Source of the DNA: an uncultured Clostridium sp.
Lineage (GTDB): Bacteria > Bacillota > Clostridia > TANB77 > CAG-508
Direction of reading: 5' to 3'
Length of the DNA stretch: 39,914 nt
Assembly (NCBI GenBank): GCA_948470605.1
Contig: CAOKPI010000015.1
Span: 1 to 39,914 of the forward strand
The position numbers were made by a program, and so were the translations under genes. The number at the start of each line of letters is the position of its first letter. Position 1 is the first letter of the stretch. The notes below the pieces were generated by a model, which saw nothing but the letters and a program-made list of their open reading frames with translations, ran no database searches and was not told where the DNA came from. Positions 1 through 5,940 of the stretch are shown here, piece by piece.

Positions 1-67
1 AATGTAAGAAGAAATTAGATAGAAATATAAAAATTTAATCTTTATTTCTGGAATTAAAAAAAATCGT

Positions 68-96
68 TTGACATATACTAAATATTGTAGTATACT
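68..96 (+). promoter_or_regulatory. consensus promoter of antisense RNA, module 1
   Basis: TTGACA at 68-73, a 17-base spacer and TATACT at 91-96 form a near-perfect sigma-A promoter. It reads into a short non-coding transcript. The bases around the -10 box (TAGTATACTA) are palindromic, and a second 14-base palindrome, TTAACTTAAGTTAA, lies at 101-114 just at the predicted start. The same arrangement recurs at 5060-5103. Confidence 0.85.
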
Positions 97-102
97 ATAT
101 TT

Positions 103-180
103 AACTTAAGTTAAATACAAAAAAAGCATTATTCATAGATGTTCGAGAAAAACTAAATGTGCGACAGCATTTAGTTTTTT
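103..180 (+). ncRNA. putative antisense (antitoxin-like) small RNA, module 1
   Basis: A transcript of about 78 nt is predicted from the promoter at 68-96 to a terminator with arms 151-159 and 168-176 followed by T's. Bases 125-136 (AGCATTATTCAT) and 140-144 (TGTTC) are identical to plus-strand bases 359-370 and 374-378. Those target bases are the complement of the start codon and ribosome-site spacer of the peptide gene at 245-370. The RNA can therefore pair with that mRNA across its translation start: 12 pairs, a 3-by-3 internal loop, then 5 pairs. Start is inferred from promoter spacing; function as antitoxin is inference. Confidence 0.7.
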
Positions 181-190
181 TCATTTTCAT

Positions 191-232
191 AAAAAAAGGA
201 CAATGCAGCGAAGCGACAGTGCTACATCATCC
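191..232 (-). terminator. terminator of the module 1 peptide mRNA
   Basis: Arms 198-209 and 221-232 form a 12-bp stem when transcribed from the minus strand. Several pairs are G-U wobbles that become mismatches on the plus strand, so the hairpin favours minus-strand transcripts. Seven T's follow at 197-191. It ends the peptide mRNA before it reaches the small RNA, which ends near 180. Confidence 0.75.
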
Positions 233-244
233 CTTTTCAGTTAG

Positions 245-370
245 CTAAACCTCATTTTGTCTGTGGTCATTTGGTTTGTTGTCTTGTTTCGCTTGGTCAA
301 GAGCTACTTGATTTAAGTCTTTTTGTAGTAGTAATTCCACCAAACGCCATACTAATTCAGCATTATTCAT
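245..370 (-). CDS. small peptide, 41 aa, toxin candidate (module 1)
   Basis: The peptide begins MNNAELVWRLVELLLQ and has a charged, Gln/Asn/Asp-rich tail. No known family was recognised. The N-terminal half is hydrophobic-amphipathic, with a W-R-L then L-L-L pattern shared with the peptide at 5215-5304 (DLIWRLIVLLLL). Its ATG sits 7 bases after AAAGGAGG, and that site is buried in a leader hairpin (380-409). A promoter lies at 417-445 and a terminator at 191-232. The start region is the target of the small RNA at 103-180. This gene layout resembles Fst/par-type type I toxin loci in logic, but the peptide sequence does not resemble Fst. Reality of the gene is well supported by conservation between the two copies; toxicity is inferred. 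Confidence 0.7.
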   Translation of the reverse strand: MNNAELVWRLVELLLQKDLNQVALDQAKQDNKPNDHRQNEV

Positions 371-379
371 TTTTGTTCC

Positions 380-409
380 TCCTTTCGCAAAGATTTCCTT
401 TGAAAAGGA
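380..409 (-). promoter_or_regulatory. leader hairpin sequestering the ribosome site, module 1
   Basis: In the minus-strand RNA, UCCUUUU (409-403) pairs with GAAAGGA (386-380), which includes most of the Shine-Dalgarno. Inside it CAAAG (402-398) pairs with CUUUG (392-388) around a GAAAU loop, with one bulged base at 387. The same hairpin is found at 5315-5344 with only the bulged base changed. It would keep the full-length mRNA poorly translated until processed or remodelled. Confidence 0.7.
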
Positions 410-416
410 TGTTGTT

Positions 417-445
417 ATTATATCTAATTATTCCATAAAAAACAA
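417..445 (-). promoter_or_regulatory. promoter of the module 1 peptide mRNA
   Basis: Minus-strand TTGTTT (445-440), a 17-base spacer and TATAAT (422-417). The identical -35, spacer length and -10 occur upstream of the second module (5380-5352). The predicted start places the leader hairpin at the very 5' end of the RNA. Confidence 0.65.
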
Positions 446-742
446 TGAAATTTGTAATCTTTTTACAATTTTCTTACACTTATTTTTTCAAAATTCTTTC
501 AAAATTTGTTCATTGAATTTTTTAAAATCAATTGTTACAATCTATTCATAATTTATTTTAAGTATTTTTAAGTTTTTAGAAAAAAGGGAAAAAAAGGGAA
601 TTGATTATTACTAATTATGATAATATAATTCTTTTAACAAATAAATTTAAAAATGAGTATTTAGCTATAAGTATTCATTTAGATTACTATGCTTAAAATT
701 TATTATCAAAAATTTAACCAGTTACAAGGAGGTGCTTTTATA
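446..742. other. intergenic, AT-rich, no gene seen
   Basis: About 300 bases with no supported coding region. The only structure noticed is an imperfect dyad at 652-679 (AATGAGTA against TATTCATT around TAGCTA), which could be a binding site near the excisionase remnant. No function is assigned. Confidence 0.4.
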
Positions 743-912
743 GTGTCAAATAAAGAAAAAATCATTGATTTATTTTTCAATGAACATTTAAAATTAGTTT
801 AACACTAGCCTATAGACTTATTAAGGAAAACAAAATCAAAGCCATGAAAATAGGCAGACAATATAAAATTCCAAAAGCTAATATAATTTCATACATAATC
901 AATCAAAATTGA
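743..912 (+). pseudogene. broken excisionase-like helix-turn-helix gene
   Basis: A good ribosome site (AAGGAGG, 726-732) precedes a GTG start whose frame stops after 19 codons. In another frame, sequence ending at 912 reads LAYRLIKENKIKAMKIG and then KIPKANIISYI, the second half of an excisionase-type helix-turn-helix (MerR/HTH_17 fold) of integrative elements. The first half of the helix-turn-helix is missing, so an internal deletion joined two out-of-frame parts. An integrase start follows at 951, the usual xis-int order. It is a relic, not a working gene. Confidence 0.65.
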
Positions 913-950
913 AAATAAATACATTTATACAAAAATAAGGAGGTCATTTT

Positions 951-1062
951 ATGATAACAGTAACAGCTACATTACAGCAAAAGAAAAATATTTATTATGC
1001 TGTTTTATATTATAAAGACGAATTTAATAATATACAACGAAAGTGCATTTCCACGAAATTAA
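951..1062 (+). pseudogene. tyrosine integrase, N-terminal fragment
   Basis: Preceded by AAGGAGG at 938-944, the frame reads MITVTATLQQKKNIYYAV and then RKCISTKL, which matches the arm-type DNA-binding N-terminus of tyrosine integrases of conjugative and integrative elements (pattern: short beta strands, YYAVL, then K..S/T.L). The core and catalytic domains are absent. After about base 1060 the plus strand continues as the antisense of an unrelated minus-strand gene, so a deletion junction lies at about 1055-1066. Continuation of the plus frame to 1286 has no family similarity that I see and is not considered coding. Confidence 0.65.
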
Positions 1063-1222
1063 GAGTAATGGATTCTCCAATTTTTATATCTGCAATAGTT
1101 GCTGAATCTCCATTTCCTTTTTCTTCAACAACTATCATATTATCCTTTCGTGCTGACATAATTATATCTTTAACTTCTGTTAATAATATTTCTTTAATTT
1201 TATCTCTTAACTTTTCTAACAT
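1056..1222 (-). pseudogene. inositol-monophosphatase-like protein, N-terminal fragment
   Basis: Minus-strand frame starting MLEKLRDKIKEILL, later EEKGNGDSATIADIKIGE, fits the N-terminus of the inositol monophosphatase / bisphosphate nucleotidase family (the V-T-x-x-D segment appears as ATIADIKIGE). The remaining roughly 200 residues, including the metal-binding motifs, are gone, cut at the same junction that truncates the integrase fragment. It lies 18 bases after the histidine phosphatase gene, so the two were probably an operon. Family assignment rests on one motif and is tentative. Confidence 0.4.
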
Positions 1223-1240
1223 AGTTTATTCTCCTCTTTA

Positions 1241-1786
1241 TTATCTTTTCTTAACAGAATACTTTTTTATTTCACAATTATCATGAGCATACAATGTCAA
1301 ATTTCCATCCTCTGGAATGCCATTAAAATATGCACCTATTGCTCTACAAACTCCGTTATGAGTAACTATTAGTATTTTTTTATCTGGATATTTTTCCTTT
1401 ATTTCATCTAAAAATTCCCATATTGTAGAAACAAATTCTTTAATTGACATCATTCCTTTTATATCAAATTCATAATTGTAATTCCAATAATGTGGATAAT
1501 CAAAACTTTCTTTTGGCTTTCCTTCCATTTCTCCACAATCTCTTTCCATTATTCTATTATCATATATTACTTGTTTTTCATTTGTATTCACTATTTCACA
1601 AGTTCTCTTTGTTCTTGCTAATGGAGAACATATTACAAAATCATAATCTAATGTTTTAACAATTTCACTTGCTTTTTTTGCTTGTTCTTCTCCCTTTTCA
1701 GTTAATGAATATTCTTGTTTTCTTCCAACCATTCCTTTACAAGCATTAGTTGCAGTTTGTCCATGTCTTATTACATATAATTCCAT
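1241..1786 (-). CDS. histidine phosphatase family (phosphoglycerate-mutase-like) protein
   Basis: About 181 residues. The start MELYVIRHGQT contains the RHG catalytic signature of the histidine phosphatase superfamily. A second conserved part, ICSPLARTKRTCEI, supplies the arginine of the phosphate pocket, and VTHNGVCRAI near residue 145 supplies the second catalytic histidine. MERDCGEMEGK fits the acid residue region. Such proteins remove phosphate from small molecules or phosphoproteins; the substrate cannot be told. The ATG at 1786 is chosen because AAAGGTG lies 8 bases upstream; a start six codons earlier has no such site. The gene precedes the truncated phosphatase-like fragment at 1056-1222 and follows a broken LysR gene. 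Confidence 0.8.
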   Translation of the reverse strand: MELYVIRHGQTATNACKGMVGRKQEYSLTEKGEEQAKKASEIVKTLDYDFVICSPLARTKRTCEIVNTNEKQVIYDNRIMERDCGEMEGKPKESFDYPHYWNYNYEFDIKGMMSIKEFVSTIWEFLDEIKEKYPDKKILIVTHNGVCRAIGAYFNGIPEDGNLTLYAHDNCEIKKYSVKKR

Positions 1787-1896
1787 ATAATACACACCTT
1801 TCACTATAATATTATCTAAAATTATTATATCATTTTTTTAATCTTTAGTATAATATTTAATAATTATGGTGATATAACTTTTTATTATATCAATTT

Positions 1897-2648
1897 TTAA
1901 TTTTCTATTAACTTAATTAACTGACTTAATTCTTTGAATTTATTATCTTTATTTACATAGATACCATATTCAATAGGACTAATTTGAAAACTTGTTTGTA
2001 GTTCCATAACTTGTTTAGTTTCTAACTCATTTTTAATATACTCTTTAGTCATTAGACCTATACATTCTGTATCTTTTACAATTTCTATCATTGTACTATA
2101 TGAAATATTTCTTATGTTTTTAAAATCACTTTCATTTAATTCCAGTGATTTAAAAAAGTTGCTACAAGTAAGTGATGTTTTTCTTGGCATATAAATTATC
2201 TGTTCTTTTAGTTCATCTATATTTATTATTCTTTTTAATAAATTCGATAATCCATTAACAACTAAAATATCATGTAAAGTCCCCATTTCAATAAACTCTA
2301 ACTTGTCCATATCATAATCATTAGACTTTTTAGATATTACAATGTCTACTTTTTTTTTCTAATTTTGCTAACATTTGAGTAATATCATTATTTACAATAT
2401 TTATTTTTACATTTGAATTAATACTATAGTATTCACTTATTCTTTTACTTAATAATTTATTTAATAATGTAGCATGAACTCCTAAATTAATTACTCTAAC
2501 AGAATTATATTTATTACTTATACCTTCCAATGTCTCTATAGATTCTTTAATATTATTAAATATAGTTCTTCCATCTTCTGTTAATGAAAGTCCTTTGTTC
2601 GTTCTTTCAAATAACTTTACATTTAATAGTTTTTCTAAATTTTGGATC
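1897..2648 (-). pseudogene. LysR-family regulator, beheaded by IS and frameshifted
   Basis: The minus strand from 2648 reads IQNLEKLLNVKLFERT, the recognition-helix end of a LysR DNA-binding domain, followed by a substrate-binding domain. Everything before this, including the start codon and the first helices, is missing: the reading frame meets the insertion sequence at about 2648-2651. A run of nine T's (2350-2358) shifts the frame inside the effector domain: the upstream part ends at 2330 and the downstream part runs to 1897. No LysR N-terminus is found on the far side of the insertion sequence, so flanking DNA was also lost. The gene cannot make a working regulator. Confidence 0.8.
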
Positions 2649-2874
2649 TATGTCAAGTTTTTAGACACATTTTCGTGGATTTTTATATCTTTTTGTGGAT
2701 ATATCCATATCCATTTTTTCCATTTGGTAAAAATCACTTTCATTGCCACATTATATTCTAAATTTTTCTTGGTATAAATGGTATACATAGCTCCTTACGT
2801 CGCCATTTACACCAATTCAAATTTAGAATTTTCTTTGGTTAAGGATTGTTTTTCATATCTTTAACTGCTTTATC

Positions 2875-3770
2875 TTATGCTACTTCATTTTCAACTTCAC
2901 TTGGTACTTTATATCCAATTGATGAATGTATCCTTCTTCGATTGTACCAGCTTTCTATAAACTCGAATATCTTTCTTCTTGCTTCTTCAAATGTTTTATA
3001 CACGTGTAAATTTACTTCTTCTTTTTTTAATATGGCATTGAAGCTTTCCATACTCGCATTATCATATGGGTATCCCTTCTTACTATATGAATGTACTAAC
3101 TCTAACTCTTTCAAATATTTCTCAACTTTATTTGATGTATACTGTGACCCTAAATCGCTATGAAATATTCCTCCTTTTTTGAACTTTCCTTTTGCTCTGG
3201 CATTTTTAATTGCCTTCATTAACAGTTCTGCATCTATTGTCTCTCCATAGCTGTATCCTATGATACTTAAGCTATACAAGTCCATTACTATTGCTAGATA
3301 TGTCCATCCTTTTTCCTTGGTATAAATATATGTAATGTCTGATACTAATTTCTCTCGTAATCCCTCCGCCTTAAAGTTTTGCTCCAATAAGTTTGGCTTA
3401 TCTTTATCATCTACTTTTCCTTTGCTTCCACTTGGTTTATATTTTTTTACTGTTATTGACCTTAATCCCATTTTCTTCATTCTTCTTCCTACTCGTTTCT
3501 GACTTGCTTTAATTCCTCTTTTTTCTAACATTTTCTGGATTTTTGGTGAACCATATCTTCCTTTTGATTCTTCATATATTTCTTTTATTTGTTTATCTAA
3601 TTCTTCGTTCGCTTTATAATAGCTATTTCCCTCATAGTTCTGATAGTAGTAATAATCACATCTTGATAGATTAACTACCTTACAAAGTATTTTTATTGGA
3701 TACTCGCTTTTGTTATTTTCTATAAATTTTACTTTTTCTATGATTTTGGCGTGAATATGGCAATCGCTTT
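2875..3770 (-). CDS. IS3-family transposase, OrfB part (DDE integrase domain)
   Basis: About 297 residues when read from the frameshift site. The rve-type integrase core is clear: VSDITYIYTKEKGWTYLA carries the first Asp, FHSDLGSQYTS the second, and MESFNAILKKEE the Glu, giving the DDE triad; WYNRRRIHSSIGYKVP is the usual C-terminal signature. The region 3532-3770 has no start codon of its own but encodes the expected OrfB N-terminus (HTH_21-like, with SRCDYYYYQNY and GRYGSPKI). OrfB is therefore probably made as an OrfAB fusion by -1 frameshifting at the A7 run at 3768-3774. The catalytic part looks intact. Confidence 0.85.
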
Positions 3771-3935
3771 TTTTAATATTTCATTCTCCATTTTTAATTG
3801 TGCATTTTGTTTTTTTAATGCCTTCATCTCATGCAACGTTACTGTTGTTCCATCTTCTGCTTTTATTTTCCCATATTCTCTTACCCATTTGTATAATACT
3901 GAATTACTTATGCCATATTTCTTATTTCTTGCCAT
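3738..3935 (-). CDS. IS3-family transposase, OrfA part (shortened)
   Basis: 65 residues. It has GISNSVLYKWVREYG (recognition helix of the OrfA helix-turn-helix) and a leucine-zipper-like segment LKKQNAQLKMENEILKKA. OrfA proteins usually have about 95-105 residues; here the start MARNKKY is followed at once by GISNS, so roughly 25-30 residues covering the first helices are missing in frame. The frame overlaps OrfB at the A-rich slippery site 3768-3774 (codons TTA AAA AAA GCG). AGGAG precedes the ATG. The deletion would probably impair DNA binding of the transposase. Confidence 0.75.
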   Translation of the reverse strand: MARNKKYGISNSVLYKWVREYGKIKAEDGTTVTLHEMKALKKQNAQLKMENEILKKAIAIFTPKS

Positions 3936-4102
3936 CCTCTGACACTCCTTTCATTTTTCGGGTTACATAATTTTATACACACCCTCCACGCTTTTGTGTC
4001 TATATATCTATTATAACACCACCTTTGCTTGTTCAATTTTTAGGAACATATAATATATATTATTTCATACATACTATAAAAGCACATCTAAAAGTATTAA
4101 AA

Positions 4103-4536
4103 TTATTTGTTATTGTTTCCATTCCATTTTTGCCATTTATCACAAAATTGGTATTTATTAGGGCTATGATTAAACTTTCCACTTGATATTATATCAATAA
4201 AGCCATGTTCAACTAATGATTTAATAGAAGTTTGAAAAGTAGATTTTGAACATATATTTTTATATATTCTATAAGGGTATTCTGTAATAAAATTACCCTT
4301 TGCATATAATACCATACCTATGTAAATGTCTTTAGATATAGGCTTTAAATCTCTATAAGCTGTGCTATTGTATAATGTGCTGTAAAGCATTACAAATGAA
4401 ATGTCTCCAATTTCGCCTTTCCATGATTGCTTGTTTGTCCTTTTTAAGTTTTCTTGTTCTTTAATTTTGCAATGTCTTTTTCTAATTTTTCCTTTTCTGC
4501 AATTATTTCTTTATTACTTCTTTTATTTTTATTCAT
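4103..4536 (-). pseudogene. winged-helix-like mobile-element protein, frameshifted
   Basis: From the ATG at 4536 the frame reads MNKNKRSNKEIIAEKEKLEK and ends early; after a shift near 4470 the frame runs SWKGEIGDISFVMLYSTL, then AYRDLKPISKDIYIGM, and ends WQKWNGNNNK at 4103. The segment KSTFQTSIKSLVEHGFID looks like a winged-helix recognition region. Proteins of this general shape (short coiled N-terminus, then a winged helix) are common as small genes of clostridial plasmids and integrative elements, near excisionase genes as here. I cannot name the family. It is called a pseudogene because the two halves are in different frames. Confidence 0.5.
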
Positions 4537-4659
4537 ACCATAAATCAACACCTCTTTTCGTTATTTTTAGAATTTAATGTATTAGACATATACTTTTATG
4601 TCTTTTAATAGTTTTGTCTTTAAATGAGCGATTTTGTTTATTCTACGGGGTTAAAAATT

Positions 4660-4855
4660 TTATTGTTCCTTTAAGTTCTTTGTTTCTTGTTCTTGAATCC
4701 ATTTATCAATACTATTTTTACTAAAATTAAGTTTGCTCCCGTATTCTCCATACAGGGATTTGTCCGTTTCTTACTAATTTACGAATACTTGATACATTAC
4801 AACCTAGATATTTTGCTATTTCTGGAACAGTCCATATAATATTTTCTTTTTCCAT
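4660..4855 (-). pseudogene. excisionase-family helix-turn-helix gene, frameshifted
   Basis: The ATG at 4855 follows a strong AAAGGAGG. The frame reads MEKENIIWTVPEIAKYLG then SSIRKLVRNGQIP, a typical excisionase-type (HTH_17) helix-turn-helix, then runs into a stop. Shifting one frame near 4755 restores YGSKLNFSKNSIDKWIQEQE ending at 4660, the expected C-terminus of such proteins. Combined length would be about 65 residues, normal for the family. With the neighbour at 4103-4536 it marks the minus-strand side of a decayed integrative element. Confidence 0.65.
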
Positions 4856-5059
4856 AATGACAGCCTCCTTTCAAATATGTTGTATACGAGTTATCACAAA
4901 ATTATTACATTTATTTTAAAAATTTTTTAAATATTTTATATTATTGTCTAATATCTTAAAATATATAAAGCCTATAACTACTTAAATATTAGGTGTTTAT
5001 AGACTTTGGAACAGTAATTTTAAAATTATTTTTGGGAAATATGAATTTTTGAAAATTAT

Positions 5060-5088
5060 TTGACATATAATAAAAAATATAGTATACT
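5060..5088 (+). promoter_or_regulatory. consensus promoter of antisense RNA, module 2
   Basis: TTGACA (5060-5065), a 17-base spacer, TATACT (5083-5088). The -10 lies inside a perfect 12-base palindrome ATAGTATACTAT, and GCTTAAGC at 5096-5103 is palindromic too. Compared with module 1, the pair flanking CTTAAG changed from A/T to G/C on both sides, keeping the symmetry. Confidence 0.85.
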
Positions 5089-5094
5089 ATATTT

Positions 5095-5167
5095 AGCTTA
5101 AGCAAGAGAATAATCGAAGAACTCGAATGTTCACAGAGATATGTTGACCACATATCTCATTTTTTTT
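5095..5167 (+). ncRNA. putative antisense (antitoxin-like) small RNA, module 2
   Basis: About 73 nt, ending at a terminator with a 9-bp stem (5136-5144 with 5150-5158) and a run of T's. Bases TCGAA (5114-5118), GAACTC (5119-5124) and ATGTTCAC (5127-5134) repeat the plus-strand bases 5291-5295, 5297-5302 and 5306-5313. These are the complement of the start codon and Shine-Dalgarno spacer of the peptide gene at 5215-5304. About 19 pairs can form, interrupted by one bulge and one small loop. None of this pairing sequence is shared with module 1. Confidence 0.75.
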
Positions 5168-5170
5168 GCA

Positions 5171-5202
5171 AAAAAATAAAGGCAGTTGACCAGACTGCCT
5201 TT
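5171..5202 (-). terminator. terminator of the module 2 peptide mRNA
   Basis: Minus-strand stem AAAGGCAGT/ACTGCCTTT (5202-5194 with 5186-5178) followed by A and six T's. It stops the peptide mRNA at about 5171, just short of the small RNA end at about 5167, so the two transcripts meet but need not overlap. A smaller hairpin (GATTAGT/ACTAATC) just before it contains the peptide stop codon. Confidence 0.8.
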
Positions 5203-5214
5203 GATTAGTTTGTA

Positions 5215-5304
5215 CTAATCTTGAGAATTTTGGTTTTCATCATCTTTACTATTACTAAGTAATAATAAAACAATTAATCGCCAAATTAAATCGAATGAAC
5301 TCAA
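5215..5304 (-). CDS. small peptide, 29 aa, toxin candidate (module 2)
   Basis: Begins with a TTG codon 8 bases after AAAGGAGG: MSSFDLIWRLIVLLLLSNS, then an acidic, Asn/Gln-rich tail. No in-frame ATG is available, and ATT/GTG alternatives sit badly to the ribosome site. It shares the W-R-L..LLL core with the 41-residue peptide at 245-370 and the same promoter, leader hairpin and antisense layout. The hydrophobic run LIWRLIVLLLL is short for a full membrane span and contains an arginine, so an amphipathic membrane-binding helix is as likely as a transmembrane one. The product is unrecognised; a type I toxin role is inferred from the architecture. Confidence 0.65.
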   Translation of the reverse strand: MSSFDLIWRLIVLLLLSNSKDDENQNSQD

Positions 5305-5314
5305 AATGTTCACC

Positions 5315-5344
5315 TCCTTTCACAAAGATTTCCTTTGAAAAGGA
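5315..5344 (-). promoter_or_regulatory. leader hairpin sequestering the ribosome site, module 2
   Basis: Same fold as at 380-409: outer stem UCCUUUU (5344-5338) with GAAAGGA (5321-5315), inner stem CAAAG/CUUUG (5337-5333 with 5327-5323), loop GAAAU and one bulged U. Nearly every base of this 30-nt leader is conserved between modules, while the start region just downstream, which is the antisense target, is not. Confidence 0.7.
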
Positions 5345-5351
5345 TGTTTCT

Positions 5352-5380
5352 ATTATACTTTATTTCTATTTTAAAAACAA
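5352..5380 (-). promoter_or_regulatory. promoter of the module 2 peptide mRNA
   Basis: Minus-strand TTGTTT (5380-5375), 17-base spacer, TATAAT (5357-5352), identical in boxes and spacing to module 1. Confidence 0.65.
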
Positions 5381-5480
5381 CAATTTTTCTTTAATTTCCA
5401 CAAATTATAACACCGCTTCTATTAGTACATTGCTAATAGGTTTTATATAAAATACAAAAATAGAGTATTGTAAAAATAAC

Positions 5481-5687
5481 CCACTTTTTGAAATAGAAGT
5501 GGTTGTAAGAATATAAAGAATTTTTTTAATGGAATTGAAAAATAATTTTAATGGAGTAAGCCAAAATATTCTATGATAATTTATGATATTTTAAGATAGA
5601 CAAAAAAATAAATACTACTTTAAAAGATAGTATTTGCAACACTTTGAAATAAATTAAGATATTGTACGATAATCTACAATATCTTAA
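5481..5687. repeat. cluster of three small hairpins, intergenic
   Basis: The gap 5381-5702 has no gene. It contains three inverted repeats: CCACTT/AAGTGG (5481-5486, 5497-5502), AAATACTA/TAGTATTT (5610-5617, 5628-5635) and a perfect 13-bp stem at 5654-5666 with 5675-5687 around an 8-base loop. None has a proper T-run. The last lies just downstream of tRNA-Leu and may help end or process its transcript. Confidence 0.5.
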
Positions 5688-5702
5688 AAAAATTATAAAA
5701 TT

Positions 5703-5790
5703 TGGTGCAGATGGCCGGAATCGAACCGGCACGGTTTATTCAACCGCAGGATTTTAAGTCCTGTGCGTCTACCAGTTCCGCCACATCTGC
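5703..5790 (-). tRNA. tRNA-Leu (anticodon UAA)
   Basis: 88 nt including an encoded CCA (complement of 5703-5705). The acceptor stem pairs GCAGATG with CATCTGC, the T arm contains GGTTCGATTCC, and the anticodon loop is CTTAAAA, giving UAA. The long variable arm expected for leucine tRNA is present. It has its own consensus promoter at 5829-5857. Confidence 0.95.
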
Positions 5791-5828
5791 ATGTACTTAT
5801 AAACTGGTCATCTTTAATAACAATTGTT

Positions 5829-5857
5829 ATTATAATATGTTGTTATTTTTTTGTCAA
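5829..5857 (-). promoter_or_regulatory. tRNA-Leu promoter
   Basis: Minus-strand TTGACA (5857-5852), 17-base spacer, TATAAT (5834-5829): a perfect sigma-A promoter about 40 bases upstream of the tRNA. Confidence 0.85.
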
Positions 5858-5905
5858 TAGCTTTTTTTCATTTTCCAAAAATTATTTTAATTTTACCATA
5901 AAATT

Positions 5906-5935
5906 AGAGAGAATGCCTTTCATTTCATTCTCTCT
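5906..5935 (-). terminator. terminator after the surface-protein gene
   Basis: A 10-bp stem AGAGAGAATG/CATTCTCTCT (5906-5915 with 5926-5935), five bases after the stop at 5941; the following T-run is modest (AATTTTATGG). Confidence 0.65.
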
Positions 5936-5940
5936 ATACC

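Larger units (their letters stand above)
2651..4048 (-). mobile_element. IS3-family insertion sequence
   Basis: About 1.4 kb with two overlapping transposase genes read from the minus strand. Candidate inner inverted repeats TAGACACA....CGTGGA lie at 2662-2679 and, inverted, at 3985-4002. Outermost similar blocks TGTCAAGTTTTTAGACA (2651-2667) and TGTTCAATTTTTAGGAACA (4030-4048) probably mark the ends; both begin TGT when read inward. The low-coordinate end falls within a LysR gene. No clear target duplication was seen, consistent with a deletion next to the element. Exact ends are uncertain by a few bases to tens of bases. Confidence 0.75.

Noticed and set aside
1063..1286. C-terminal continuation of the plus-strand 111-codon frame
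   Set aside because: After about 1060 the bases are antisense to a phosphatase-like gene and show no integrase similarity.
2595..2777. Plus-strand 60-codon frame across the IS end
   Set aside because: It spans the junction of LysR remnant and insertion sequence and has no ribosome site.
5703..5790. tRNA-Leu as attachment site of the decayed element
   Set aside because: No second copy of the tRNA 3' end was found in the window, and the integrase fragment lies almost 5 kb away rather than next to the tRNA.
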